From Coriobacteriaceae bacterium (GTDB lineage Bacteria > Actinomycetota > Coriobacteriia > Coriobacteriales > Coriobacteriaceae), in the NCBI GenBank assembly GCA_025992855.1, contig DAJPGB010000001.1, positions 868,001-932,000 of the forward strand: a stretch of 64,000 nucleotides of DNA. The letters are read 5' to 3'. Each line of letters starts with the position of its first letter. Position 1 is the first letter of the stretch. The notes under the pieces were generated by a model. It had not been told where the DNA came from and ran no database searches. It saw only the letters and a list, made by a program, of their open reading frames with translations. A program made the translations under genes and the position numbers. Positions 7,759 through 16,894 of this stretch are shown here, in pieces.

Positions 7759-10700
7759 AGAAGTTCGCCGCATGTAGCTTTATGGCAACTGTTCTCGTTG
7801 CAAGCACGCTGCTGTCCCCGTTCAGCGCGGCCACCTCTGCGAGCGCGGCTACCACTGTGAACAAGGGCATCTACAAGCCCACGCCTATCGGCATCGGTAC
7901 GAATATCGATGTCTCTACCCCCGATCCCGGCGTGGCCACCTACGTCGGCCGCGACATGTACATCGGTGGTAAACCGAGCAACACTAAAACTCTTGATGCG
8001 AGCAACGCCCCCGCCGGCTCATATGCCGCTGAGGCGGAGGGCCTTACCGTGGTCCGTGGCAAGCTTGCCATGAATCCACTCAAAGAGAGCTGGCCCTATG
8101 AAGGTATTGGCGCTGGTTTCCGCTTTGGCACCGTTGGTTTTGGTTCCCAGTTCCGTCCTGTCGACGGCAGCACCGTGCTTGCGGTGGCTGGAATCGACAG
8201 TGCGATCACCAACATGAGCGTTGGTTACAGCGGCGACTTGCCGGGGAAGACTACCGTTGGCGCTTGGAACAAAGGCGCTTGGGTCGGCAAAGCGAGAACG
8301 GCTGACTCCGCTGGCTATGACTACACCGCGAAGATCGCCGGTCCCATTACCTATTGGAATACTAATAACGGGCGCCAGTCTGTGGTGAAAACCCAGGGTT
8401 ATTGGTACGCGGGCGAGAACGCTCAGGACAGTACTCTGTTCAACCAAGTTAACTTCCTCAAGGACATTAATGGCAAGGATTATTCGAATTACAGCGGAGA
8501 GACAGGCTATCTCAACACGCTTTCTAATCAGCTGAATTCGTTTGCGAAGACGGGCAAAGTGAGCTACGGCGTTGCTCCGGCGTGCGATAAGGACAACCGC
8601 TACATCATCAACAAGTACAACAAGACGGATTGTAGCTATGGCCTGGTGTTTGATGGGTCGTATAAGACCATCAATGAGGACTGCGCCGATACGTCGCTCA
8701 ATGGTAAGCAATTCAAGAATAGCGAGCGTCTTATCACGTTTAAGGGCGACAACACCTCTATGCAGCAGGTGTTCACCATCGATGCTTCTCAGCTGAGCAA
8801 TACATACAACAACGAGTATTATCGTGGCGTTGATTTCGCATTCGAGGACATTCCCGAGGGCGCCTCGGTTGTTGTGAACGTTACCGGATCTTCGAATATT
8901 GAGTTCCACAATGGCTGGCGCTTTTGGTGGAACGGCATCGATATTTCGCGTGGTTACGAAACTCAATATTCCGGCAAGGCACTGGGTGAAGCATACGCGA
9001 CGGCTTCCCAGTCCATCATGTGGAACTTTGTCGATACGCAAAGCCTTACCATTCGGGGCGGCATCGCGGGAGAGGACCGCGCGGACTGGAGATACGATGG
9101 CGCAACTACCGGTGCCAAGTGGACTGACGACGATCCTGCGGCGGCTATGATCGGATCGATTCTCGTTCCCAACGGAAGCTTCGACGACCATGTGACCACC
9201 AATGGTCGTGTGTACGCCGGCGCCGATTTCTCAATGAACAGCCCGAAGGTTGCCGCAGCATTTGGTGAGGGTAACTCGGCTTCCGTTATCGATATGGACC
9301 AGGAGCGTCACAACTTCCCGTGGTCTGGCTCGTATACACCGGACGGTTCCTCCATTGCATGGAGCAAGGTCGACGCTGCGGATGGTACTAAGCTGCTTCC
9401 CGGTTCCTCGTGGACGATATACGGCACTGTCAAAGATGCCAAGAACGGGACGGGTCCCATCGTTACGGTAACGGATGGCGCTGCCAACGATTACGCTTCT
9501 ACTGATGGCAAGCTTCAGTTCAACTATTTGAACCAGAAGGCCGATCCGAGTAAGGAGATCTCGGATTCTAATCCGGCATTCACCTATTACATCAAAGAGG
9601 AGACGGCGCCGGAGGGTTACCAGGTTTCGGACAAGATCTACTACGCAACCATGAACAATGCTGGTGAGTCGGTGAACTATGTCCAGGGCTACGTGGATGA
9701 GAACGGGAACGAGGTTCCGTTCACACCTTCTAACACCACGGGTGCCATCGCCAACACCAAGATCACCGGTACGGTGTCTTGGGCCAAGGTGGAGAAGGAC
9801 GATGCAGAACACACTCCTTTGGCTGGTTCCGAGTGGAAGCTTGCGAAACTGGGTGCCGATGGCTTGATTGAGGCGCAGTCCTGGACCGTGAGTGACCAAT
9901 CGACTCCGAGCGAAACCACTTGGGCCGATACCGACGCCAAGGATGGCAAGTTCACATTGGCCGATTTGCTGCCGGGCACGTACACGCTCACGGAGACCCA
10001 GGCTCCGTTTGGCTACGAACTGAACAAGAACACCTACAAGTTCACGGTGGACAGCACAAGCGGCTCCATTACGTGGATCGAGAACGAGCAGCCGAACATC
10101 GTTGATGGCATTACGTACATCTCCGACTCGTGCTCCGTTACGTCCGTGAAAATCCCGGTGATTAAATCCGTCCGTAATACGGACTGGCCGAAGGATTCCA
10201 GCGGTAAATACGTTGCGTTCGACTTCAGCATCGAGGCTACGGGGCCAAATAAGGATAGCGCTCCTATGCCTGACTCGAAGACTATTTCCGTCGCTCCCGC
10301 AGACTCCACCAAGGTCAACGACATCGAGGCATCTTTTGGCAAAATCTCGTTCTCCAAAGAGTACCTCGCCACGAACGACGCTTCGAACCCGACGGGCGCC
10401 AAGACTTACACCTACACGGTGAAGGAGGTCGCGCCCGACGCCGATGCCATCGACAAGCTCCGCTACTCCAAGGCCGAGTACCAAGTGGCCGTCACCGTGA
10501 AAGCCGTCTTGGACGAGAAGACCGGCAAGTACTCCGGCCTCACCACTTCCACTACGGTCACGCAGGTAAAGGACGACATGGGCAACGTGCTCAGTCCGGA
10601 CACCGTCATCGGCACCGCCGACGCGCCCAACGCCATACCCGCCTCTACCTTCACCAACGTGAAAGTCCTCACGGACCTCCCGCTCACCGGCGCGGGTTGG

Positions 10701-10823
10701 ACCGAGAACTCCATGTTTCTCGTGGGTGCCGGTCTCATGCTTCTGGGCGGAATCGCCGCGGGAGCGTATTGGTTCGCTACAAAGCGCCGCCAGGACGACC
10801 CGTCCGATGGCGCTGGTAGATAG
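7755..10823 (+). CDS. Large LPxTG pilin/adhesin with choice-of-anchor-A and Cna-B/SpaA domains
   Basis: 1022-residue surface protein, likely the pilus tip or adhesin. Order: signal peptide (~1-35, ending in ASAA); a long N-terminal region with the choice-of-anchor-A pattern (LTIRGGIAGE near 434 and GSILVPNGSF near 468); SpaA/Cna-B-type beta modules from ~533 and ~673; a pilin isopeptide-linkage (Spy0128/FctA-like) module at ~800-970 with YTYTVKE; then the sorting signal LPLTG at 975-979, a hydrophobic helix and a basic tail (KRRQ). The GTG start overlaps the leader ORF stop. It is followed by the backbone pilin and a class C sortase, which should cleave LPLTG and polymerise it. The ligand is unknown. 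Confidence 0.88.
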   Translation: MKKFAACSFMATVLVASTLLSPFSAATSASAATTVNKGIYKPTPIGIGTNIDVSTPDPGVATYVGRDMYIGGKPSNTKTLDASNAPAGSYAAEAEGLTVVRGKLAMNPLKESWPYEGIGAGFRFGTVGFGSQFRPVDGSTVLAVAGIDSAITNMSVGYSGDLPGKTTVGAWNKGAWVGKARTADSAGYDYTAKIAGPITYWNTNNGRQSVVKTQGYWYAGENAQDSTLFNQVNFLKDINGKDYSNYSGETGYLNTLSNQLNSFAKTGKVSYGVAPACDKDNRYIINKYNKTDCSYGLVFDGSYKTINEDCADTSLNGKQFKNSERLITFKGDNTSMQQVFTIDASQLSNTYNNEYYRGVDFAFEDIPEGASVVVNVTGSSNIEFHNGWRFWWNGIDISRGYETQYSGKALGEAYATASQSIMWNFVDTQSLTIRGGIAGEDRADWRYDGATTGAKWTDDDPAAAMIGSILVPNGSFDDHVTTNGRVYAGADFSMNSPKVAAAFGEGNSASVIDMDQERHNFPWSGSYTPDGSSIAWSKVDAADGTKLLPGSSWTIYGTVKDAKNGTGPIVTVTDGAANDYASTDGKLQFNYLNQKADPSKEISDSNPAFTYYIKEETAPEGYQVSDKIYYATMNNAGESVNYVQGYVDENGNEVPFTPSNTTGAIANTKITGTVSWAKVEKDDAEHTPLAGSEWKLAKLGADGLIEAQSWTVSDQSTPSETTWADTDAKDGKFTLADLLPGTYTLTETQAPFGYELNKNTYKFTVDSTSGSITWIENEQPNIVDGITYISDSCSVTSVKIPVIKSVRNTDWPKDSSGKYVAFDFSIEATGPNKDSAPMPDSKTISVAPADSTKVNDIEASFGKISFSKEYLATNDASNPTGAKTYTYTVKEVAPDADAIDKLRYSKAEYQVAVTVKAVLDEKTGKYSGLTTSTTVTQVKDDMGNVLSPDTVIGTADAPNAIPASTFTNVKVLTDLPLTGAGWTENSMFLVGAGLMLLGGIAAGAYWFATKRRQDDPSDGAGR

Positions 10824-10862
10824 ATGTTTATGAATGTCGGGCTCATTTCTGAAAGGGGAATC

Positions 10863-12632
10863 ATGAACCGATTCGTACAAAAGCTGATCGCCGGCGCTGC
10901 TGCCGTAGCGATCGCCGTAACCGGCCTGGTGGGCGCCGCGCCCGTGGCCAAGGCTGCGGATCCCACCTACAGCATTACGATCAACAAACAGTCGACGGAT
11001 GCTGCCGATCACAAGTTCAACGGCTGGCAGCTTGCCGAGCTGAAGGACGTTGTTGTTAACAACAAGTCGATTGCCTATACGATTGATACCACCGATGCGC
11101 TCGTGAGCACCATCGAGAGCGCGATGGACTTCAATGCTGTCATTGATGAGACGGGCAATGCCCAGAACGTGCTTACTGTCTACAAGCAGGACAAGAACTA
11201 TTTTGTGTCCGAGGGTAACACGTCGAATAATCCTATGGGCTTCTTGATCATGCGGGTGTTTAGCAATAGCGGAACCCCTAACCTCTCCCCGTCTTGGAAC
11301 AACGATGCCGCGCTGCGCACTTTTGCCCAGAACCTCGAGGACAAGACCTTCCCCGGCACTTCTGCTGCAACCGAGTTCACCACGTCTACGGCCGACAACG
11401 CCAATGTGAAAACCTTTAGCGTCCCGGGTATCTGGTTCCTGAAGGACGTTACCAGTCCCGCTGCTGACAAGGAGTCCTTCTCACTGCCCATCGTTACGCC
11501 GACGAGCATTGCGGACACCGATATCGATGGCATCGTTACTGTGAAGAACGTGATTCCGACTATCTCCAAGCATCTCGCCAATGCTGACGGTACCTACAAC
11601 AATGAGCCGTCTTTCTCCGTGGGCGACACCGTGTACTACACGCTTGAGACTACCGTTCCGTACTACACCGGCTATTCGACCAATCGTGTGTTCAAGATCA
11701 AAGACACTGCTAGTTCTGCCATTTCTTCGGTTGTCGATGGCACCGCCACGGGCGTAAAGGTTGAACGGCTCATGGTTGGAGACGTCGCTCTTAAGGCGGG
11801 TACCGACTACAGTGTTTCCTATGCCCCCACTACTGATACCGATGAAAAGTACACCAATGGTGTAGATACCGTCATCAACCTTGGTAAATACGTGAACCAG
11901 AGTGAGGGTGCTACTAAGCTGAACGAGGGCGCAAAGGTGACCGTACTGGTGAGTGCTACCCTTGATGCAGATGCCAAGCTTTCTGACTCCACCGCCATCC
12001 AGGGCAACCCCAACAAGGACTCACTTACCTGGTCGCACAACCCCAACAACACCTCCGATGAGCAGACCATTCCTGGTAACGAGGTGAATGTCTACTCCTA
12101 TAAGTTCAACATCGTGAAGACCGCCAAGGACATGACCACTAAGCTCTCGGGTGCTAAGTTCACGATCAAGGCGGGAAGCAGCTATCTCGGTTACGAGAAC
12201 GGCGCATGGAAGACCCTGACCACGACTCCGACTAAGGATACTCAGGGTGGTGCCGAAGTTGGCGTGTTCGCCACCGACGATGGCGTCATCAACTTTAATG
12301 GTCTCGACGCTGGCACGTATGAGATCGAGGAGATCGTTCCTCCCAATGGTTACACCGCCGTCTCCCTGCCGAAGTTCACCTTTACGGTATCCGCTACGGT
12401 GAAGTCCGACGATCCCGAGGGCCAGAAGACCATCACTGCTGTCTCTTATGCCAAGGACGCTACCGATCCTCGCGTCTCCGTTGAGAACTCGACCATCAAG
12501 ATTTGGAACGCCAAGAACCTCACCGAGCTGCCCTTGACCGGTGACCTGGGCATCAAGGTTTTCATCACCGTGGGCGTGCTGCTCATGGCTGCTGGCGCCG
12601 CCTTCGCCCTGAGTGCACGTATGCGCGCTTAA
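10863..12632 (+). CDS. Major (backbone) pilin with isopeptide D2 domain and LPxTG signal
   Basis: 589-residue sortase-polymerised shaft subunit. Signal peptide 1-~33 (cleavage after VAKAA). N-terminal domain ~34-230; fimbrial isopeptide-formation D2 domain ~234-405 (begins PTISKHLANADGTY, FSVGDTVYYTLE); SpaA/Cna-B domain ~412-550 (GAKFTIKAG ... YEIEEIVPPNGY, with the usual acidic Glu for the intramolecular Lys-Asn bond). Sorting signal LPLTG at 556-560, then a membrane helix and a short basic end. Start ATG 10863 follows GAAAGGGG; the upstream ATG 10824 lacks such a site. The gap to the large pilin is only 39 bp, so the two are co-transcribed. Confidence 0.92.
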   Translation: MNRFVQKLIAGAAAVAIAVTGLVGAAPVAKAADPTYSITINKQSTDAADHKFNGWQLAELKDVVVNNKSIAYTIDTTDALVSTIESAMDFNAVIDETGNAQNVLTVYKQDKNYFVSEGNTSNNPMGFLIMRVFSNSGTPNLSPSWNNDAALRTFAQNLEDKTFPGTSAATEFTTSTADNANVKTFSVPGIWFLKDVTSPAADKESFSLPIVTPTSIADTDIDGIVTVKNVIPTISKHLANADGTYNNEPSFSVGDTVYYTLETTVPYYTGYSTNRVFKIKDTASSAISSVVDGTATGVKVERLMVGDVALKAGTDYSVSYAPTTDTDEKYTNGVDTVINLGKYVNQSEGATKLNEGAKVTVLVSATLDADAKLSDSTAIQGNPNKDSLTWSHNPNNTSDEQTIPGNEVNVYSYKFNIVKTAKDMTTKLSGAKFTIKAGSSYLGYENGAWKTLTTTPTKDTQGGAEVGVFATDDGVINFNGLDAGTYEIEEIVPPNGYTAVSLPKFTFTVSATVKSDDPEGQKTITAVSYAKDATDPRVSVENSTIKIWNAKNLTELPLTGDLGIKVFITVGVLLMAAGAAFALSARMRA

Positions 12633-12718
12633 TTCCCTAGCTTGATGACGCGGCGAGCGGGCGATCGTCGTCTCCTATCAGCGCCTGCGCGCCGCGTTCT
12701 CATATTCCCTTTCGCCGC

Positions 12719-12747
12719 ACCCCGTCGCGCTTGGACACGCGGCGGGG
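12719..12747 (+). terminator. Stem-loop between backbone pilin and sortase
   Basis: ACCCCGTCGCG (12719-12729) pairs with CGCGGCGGGGT (12737-12747), one G-T wobble, 7-nt loop, in the 164-bp gap before the sortase. No strong T-run follows, so it may act as an attenuator or RNA-stability element that keeps sortase expression below pilin expression. Confidence 0.45.
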
Positions 12748-12796
12748 TCGGTGCTTTGACCGTGCCCTCACACCCACACCCCCGGAGGTGAACCAC

Positions 12797-13936
12797 ATGG
12801 AGGCAATCAAGCCCGTATCGACGATGCGCACGCCGAGCGGCGGTTCGAACCCGGCTTCCCCCAGCCGACGTAAACCGCCCCTCGTCCTGCGCCTGCTTTC
12901 CCTTCTGTGCTTTGCCGCCGGCTTTGTTATCGTGGCCACGCCCCTCGTCCTGCGCGCCATGTCCCAGGCCGAGCAGACGGCCGCAGTTGCCGCGGCCCAA
13001 AACACCGTGGATGGCTGGCCCTATCCGCAGGCAGAGGAGGCCCTCGCGGCAGCGCGCGCCTACAACGAGCAGTTGGCCGCCGGCGGTCAGGACGTCATCG
13101 GCGAGGTCGTGGACCCGTTCGGTAGCACCTCCGGCGCTTCCACCGCAACAGGTGCCAAGGACTCCATCGCCTCGCAAGACACCACGTACCAGGGCCTGCT
13201 CGACGCGGGTTCGGGCCTTATGTGCTCGGTGCGTATCCCCAAGATCGACGTGAACCTGCCCGTGTACCATGGCACCTCCAACGAGGTGCTCGCCGCGGGC
13301 GCCGGCCACCTGTACGGAACGTCGCTGCCCGTGGGCGGCGAGAGTACGCATGCCGTGCTCACCGGTCACCGTGGCGTGCCGGGCTCGCTCCTGTTCACGC
13401 GCTTGGATGAGCTGCGGGTGGGCGACTCGTTTTACATCGAGGTGATGGGCGAAGAACTGGGCTACAAGATCGACCGCATAGACGTGATCGAGCCCGATGA
13501 CGATTCCAAGTTGCGCGTGACCGCCGGCGAGGACCGCGTGACGCTCATGACCTGCACGCCCTACGGCGTGAACTCGCACCGCCTGCTGGTATCGGGTGTG
13601 CGTGCAAGCATTCCGGATGAGGTTCCCGTGCCCGAGGAGGCACAGGGCATCAACACCACCGCGGTGGCGCTGGGCGTTCTGGGCGCGCTGCTGGCGATTG
13701 TTGTGGGTCTCGTTGTGGCCGGGCACGTGCGCAAGAAGCGGCGCGCGGCGCAGCGTGCGGCCGTTGCCGCCGCGGTGACGCTGGGCGCCGACGCGGCTGC
13801 TGGCGATGGCGGAAACGGGTGGACCGTGGGAGCCTCCAGGCCTGCGGCCTCCTTCGTCTCCTCTGCTTCAGCCTCCTCGGCTTCCCCCGATTCCGATGCT
13901 GTTTCTCCCGAGTATCGCGGGCGACACCTGCGCTAG
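12797..13936 (+). CDS. Class C (pilus-assembly) sortase
   Basis: 379-residue membrane-anchored transpeptidase that cleaves LPxTG and joins pilin subunits. N-terminal membrane segment ~36-60; catalytic domain with His191 (LTGHRG), Cys253 (MTCTPYG) and Arg262 (HRLLV), the sortase triad; C-terminal membrane helix ~288-312 and a basic then Ser/Ala-rich tail, as in class C. A lid region with DPF (~111-113) lies ahead of the core, matching the usual inhibitory lid motif (DPF/W). Start ATG 12797 with GGAGGTG at 12784-12790. Last gene of the pilus operon, so the substrates are presumably the two pilins just upstream. Confidence 0.93.
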   Translation: MEAIKPVSTMRTPSGGSNPASPSRRKPPLVLRLLSLLCFAAGFVIVATPLVLRAMSQAEQTAAVAAAQNTVDGWPYPQAEEALAAARAYNEQLAAGGQDVIGEVVDPFGSTSGASTATGAKDSIASQDTTYQGLLDAGSGLMCSVRIPKIDVNLPVYHGTSNEVLAAGAGHLYGTSLPVGGESTHAVLTGHRGVPGSLLFTRLDELRVGDSFYIEVMGEELGYKIDRIDVIEPDDDSKLRVTAGEDRVTLMTCTPYGVNSHRLLVSGVRASIPDEVPVPEEAQGINTTAVALGVLGALLAIVVGLVVAGHVRKKRRAAQRAAVAAAVTLGADAAAGDGGNGWTVGASRPAASFVSSASASSASPDSDAVSPEYRGRHLR

Positions 13937-14003
13937 CGCCCGCGTTGGTGCTCAATATCGCTCGAAGTGTAGCGCCTTCGCTCGCTTCCTGGTCATTTGC
14001 CAG

Positions 14004-14300
14004 AACCGCGGCGCGATCCCGAACATGCCGTACGACGCGATGGTCGAGCTTCCCGCGTATATCGGCAAGAACGGCCCCGAGGTCATCTCGCGCGACAACA
14101 TCCCGCTGTTCCAGCAGGGCCTCATGATGCAGCAGCTCAACTCCGAGAAGCTCGTGGTCGAGGCGTGCATCGAGGGTTCGTACGAGAAGGCGCTCAAGGC
14201 GTTCACGCTCAACAAGACGGTCCCGTCCATGAAGGTCGCCAAGGAGATTCTCGACGACATGATCGAGGCCAACAAGGACTTCTGGCCCGAGCTTAAGTAA
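14004..14300 (+). pseudogene. 3' fragment of a GH4 family 6-phospho-glycosidase
   Basis: The frame from NRGAIPNMPYDAMVE to the stop at 14298-14300 (about 98 residues) matches the C-terminal end of glycoside hydrolase family 4 enzymes: N-x-G-x-I-x-N-x-P, then VELPAYI, the NIPLFQQGLM region, VEACIEGSYEKALKAF and a final FWPELK. The catalytic N-terminal 3/4, including the NAD-binding domain, is absent. The frame upstream of 14004 runs through sortase DNA and has no GH4 likeness. The simplest reading is a gene whose 5' end was lost when the pilus operon was inserted or rearranged. Its downstream terminator is intact. Confidence 0.75.
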
Positions 14301-14355
14301 CGAGGCCTTCGACGGCCCGACTGCGAACGGTTCGCAGCGGCCCTTAAGGTCCATA

Positions 14356-14414
14356 GGCTCCCCCTGGGATACATCCCAGGGGGAGCCTCTCAGAAGCGCC
14401 CGAGGGGCGCTTCT
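14356..14414 (+). terminator. Double terminator
   Basis: GGCTCCCCCTGGGA (14356-14369) / TCCCAGGGGGAGCC (14374-14387) is a perfect 14-bp stem, followed by a second stem AGAAGCGCCC / GGGCGCTTCT (14392-~14414) and TTGTGT. Behind the GH4 remnant. Confidence 0.75.
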
Positions 14415-14701
14415 TGTGTATATGGAGGCAAAAGGGATATACAGTCTTCATATACGGCCTCCTTTTAGTAGGGTCGATTTCTCCGGTTGATTTCTGATCT
14501 CAGCTGAACATACTGAGCGGATAGGCCGTTCCCGCAGTTAGCCGAAAGCCCCCGGGGTCCCTCCCGGGCTCCGGGGCGGCATTTTCCCAGTTGAAGGAAC
14601 GGTGGAGATGTGTTTCGGTGGGTCCGGTGGCCATGCTCCGCTCTCCGCCCGGCACCTCTTCCAAGGGAACCGACGAGGGCGCCGGCGCCCAGTATGTCTA
14701 A
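14415..14701. other. Intergenic remnant region
   Basis: 287 bp between the double terminator and the pilin fragment. It holds a G/C-rich patch (about 14548-14578, CCCCCGGGG and CTCCGGGG) and, directly in frame with the following fragment, a reading frame closed by TAA at 14699-14701. I see no intact gene; probably decayed pilin-locus DNA. Confidence 0.5.
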
Positions 14702-15118
14702 GTGAACGGTTCTTTGGGCAATACTGCTTATGATTTTACGACTGATGATAAGGGCGAAATCAGCGTCAAGGGCCTCGATGCTGGCGCTTACACGGTCGAG
14801 GAGACCCATACGCTCCCCGGCTATAACACCGTGCCCAAATTCACGTTCACCATTACTGCCACGGGTCTTAATCAGAATGAGGGCGAGAATACGTTGACGG
14901 TGACCACATCCAAGAATGGTTCTGGTCTCGTCACCAATTCCTCTTCTGGTGGCGGCACCGTTACCCTTACCGTCAAGAACAAGAAAGGCTCCGGCCTCCC
15001 GCTGACCGGTCTTAACGGCGTGACCTTCACTTGGATCGCTGGTGGCGCGGTGCTGTGCATCGGCGTGGCGCACCTCATCCGCAGCCGTAAGCAGGCTGAG
15101 GAGTCCGAGCAGGAGTAA
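14702..15118 (+). pseudogene. C-terminal remnant of an LPxTG pilin
   Basis: Up to 138 residues with a partial SpaA/Cna-B module (GEISVKGLDAGAYTVEE, then PKFTFTITAT), sorting signal LPLTG, a hydrophobic helix and a basic end (RSRKQ). There is no signal peptide, and the same frame is stopped by TAA immediately upstream (14699-14701), followed by GTG. The sequence before the stop gives no recognisable pilin. It is best read as the 3' end of a lost pilin. If expressed from the GTG it would lack export information. The second sortase at 16895 may be the surviving partner of this locus. Confidence 0.7.
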
Positions 15119-15423
15119 GGCTCACTCACCCATCCCTTTGGCAGGTGGGATGTGATGGCCATGAGACTTGCGGACACTTTTCTCGTCCATCCACGTTCTT
15201 GCTTTGCCATTCTCTTTTCGGGGCAGACTCCGCACTGGAGTCTGCCCCGTTCTTTTTGGACAACACAGGCAGGCTCCATTGCTCGATGGATCAAGCGTAT
15301 GAATATCGAACAGATGTTTGCAATTATTGCGTTTACCAGCTGCGGGTGCATACGCTCGCAGTAAAATGGCCTTGCGACGCATCCCGTGCGCGGGCGGCCG
15401 ACGACTCGATCGGAGGTCCCCAA
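15119..15423 (+). other. Intergenic region with terminator
   Basis: 305 bp behind the pilin remnant. It contains the strong terminator at 15220-15257 and the leader of the small membrane protein gene. Nothing else recognised. Confidence 0.6.
15220..15257 (+). terminator. Rho-independent terminator
   Basis: Perfect stem GGGGCAGACTCC (15220-15231) / GGAGTCTGCCCC (15237-15248), 5-nt loop, then GTTCTTTTT. Confidence 0.88.
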
Positions 15424-15573
15424 ATGCTGAAATTCCTTAACGCGCTCGCCGCCCTCGCGGCGGTGGGCACGTTCGTCATCGCGTTTCTTGACTCGTATGA
15501 GGTTCGGTTTAAGGTCCGTAGGCGCACGCGCGGTGCGGACGGTGGACGGCATTTGTGCCGAAAGCGCAAATAA
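15424..15573 (+). CDS. Very small single-span membrane protein
   Basis: 49 residues: one hydrophobic segment (LNALAALAAVGTFVIAFLD, ~4-22) followed by a strongly basic tail (RRRTRG ... CRKRK). ATG 15424 is preceded by an excellent ribosome-binding site (GGAGGT, 15412-15417; 6-nt spacing), and the gene is immediately followed by its own terminator. These signals make it more than a chance frame. The layout, a hydrophobic helix with a positively charged end, resembles small membrane toxins or regulatory micro-proteins, but no family is recognised. Confidence 0.6.
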   Translation: MLKFLNALAALAAVGTFVIAFLDSYEVRFKVRRRTRGADGGRHLCRKRK

Positions 15574-15574
15574 G

Positions 15575-15602
15575 AATGCCCGGGGGTCGGATCCCGGGCA
15601 TT
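15575..15602 (+). terminator. Terminator of the small membrane protein gene
   Basis: Stem AATGCCCGGG (15575-15584) / CCCGGGCATT (15593-15602), 8-nt loop, starting 2 bp after the stop codon. Confidence 0.75.
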
Positions 15603-15767
15603 TAACAAAAGCTGAAAACTAGGCCGCCCGCGCTCCCAAACATTTACGCGGGGTGCGTCGTTTTCTATTGATATTGTATCCCGAATCGTCCAGTCGATTC
15701 GGGACATTTTGAAAACTCAAATATGGGCTTAGGCACGAACGGAATCTCGTTAATTCCGAAAATAATG

Positions 15768-15791
15768 TATAATTCCAATATAAACTGGAAT
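15768..15791 (+). promoter_or_regulatory. Promoter -10 with overlapping palindromic operator
   Basis: TATAAT at 15768-15773 overlaps the palindrome ATTCCA-N8-TGGAAT (15772-15791), a few bases ahead of the regulator start. A protein bound there would block transcription, suggesting autoregulation. Confidence 0.5.
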
Positions 15792-15803
15792 CGAACGAAA
15801 ACA

Positions 15804-16772
15804 ATGAAAATGAACGAAGCGCTAATCTACTTACAAGAAGCACTAGGCCTTTCCGCCAAGACCAAAACTTGGCCTGGATCCGCACGCTTGCCGCTGCATC
15901 TGCGGACGATTGAGGTCCGTGCTGTTGACGCAAACGGTTTTTCGTTTTTGCTTGCAAGTTTGCCTACAGGCGTCGGGCTTCCCGAGGCTAAGAGGGTCTA
16001 TAGTCAGCTAGCCTTGCGCGCGGAGACTCCTGTTGTCGTTTCGTTTCCTGATGCCGATGCACGTCAGCGCAAAGCATTGGTCGCACAAGGGATTCCGTTT
16101 GTTTGCCCCGGCAGACAGGCTTTTCTTCCATTTATGGGCACAGCCTGCACGGAGAGGGGCGGTGCCCGGTTTCGCAACCACGCGACCAAGATGTCACCCA
16201 ACGCACAGGCTGCCGCAATCTGGGGAGCAGCCCAGGAGCCATATCGCCCCTATGACCTTTGCCATGCGCTTGGGATTTCGGCAAGCCGCGCGAGCGAGGC
16301 CATAACCGAGCTTGTTGACAGGGGGCTCGCGAGGCGCGAGCGTCGCGAGCGACGTGTCGTCGTGTTCCCTGTTGCCGTTGATCTTCTGCTCAGCGAGCAC
16401 ATGGCAGAGCTCTCCTCGCCTGTCTCGAAGGTCTTTTTTGCAAGGAAGACGCAGCAGATCGACTATCTTGTTGACGCCGGGGAGACGGCGCTCGCTGCGC
16501 GTTCGATGCTCGCTGCGCCGGGCATGGAACAAAAGGCCGTCTTAAGAAGCGCACGGCGTCAACTGAGCGACCTCGAAGTCGCAGACGGGGAGTTGCCGGA
16601 TAACGAAACGGCGATGATCCAAGTGTGGCGCTATGCGCCCGTGTTTGCCGACTCCTCCCGTATCGACGACATTTCACTTGCGCTATCTTTGGCGGCAATC
16701 GACGATGAACGAATTCAGCTCGAAGTCGATCGCATGTTTGGAAAGGAATATCCATGGCAGGAAGCGCTGTAG
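15804..16772 (+). CDS. Unassigned DNA-binding protein (possible AbiEi-type antitoxin/regulator)
   Basis: 322 residues. The middle part has a winged-helix pattern: NAQAAAIWGA, then YDLCHALGISASRASEAITEL and a basic wing RRERRERRVVVF. The N-terminal ~130 residues look like a compact alpha/beta domain (VVVSFPDADARQRKALVAQG ... FVCPG), and the C-terminal part is helical. The size and central helix-turn-helix recall AbiEi-like antitoxins and their relatives, but I cannot confirm this. The start could be ATG 15804 or 15810; neither has a Shine-Dalgarno site. An ATG at 16753 overlaps its end but stops after 9 codons, so no partner gene follows. It has its own promoter. Confidence 0.55.
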   Translation: MKMNEALIYLQEALGLSAKTKTWPGSARLPLHLRTIEVRAVDANGFSFLLASLPTGVGLPEAKRVYSQLALRAETPVVVSFPDADARQRKALVAQGIPFVCPGRQAFLPFMGTACTERGGARFRNHATKMSPNAQAAAIWGAAQEPYRPYDLCHALGISASRASEAITELVDRGLARRERRERRVVVFPVAVDLLLSEHMAELSSPVSKVFFARKTQQIDYLVDAGETALAARSMLAAPGMEQKAVLRSARRQLSDLEVADGELPDNETAMIQVWRYAPVFADSSRIDDISLALSLAAIDDERIQLEVDRMFGKEYPWQEAL

Positions 16773-16894
16773 AAGGTCTCTAAGAATTCCGACCGTAGGC
16801 GGTGCTTCGGTCCTGGCTGCGTTGTCCGGGATAGGGGCTCGCGAATCGGCTATTATTTGTTTAGACAACCTGAGCTTTAGAGGAGTGACAGGCG

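Noticed and set aside
15145..15423. N-terminal extension of the small membrane protein
   Set aside because: The extended frame crosses a strong terminator; the internal ATG 15424 has the good ribosome site.
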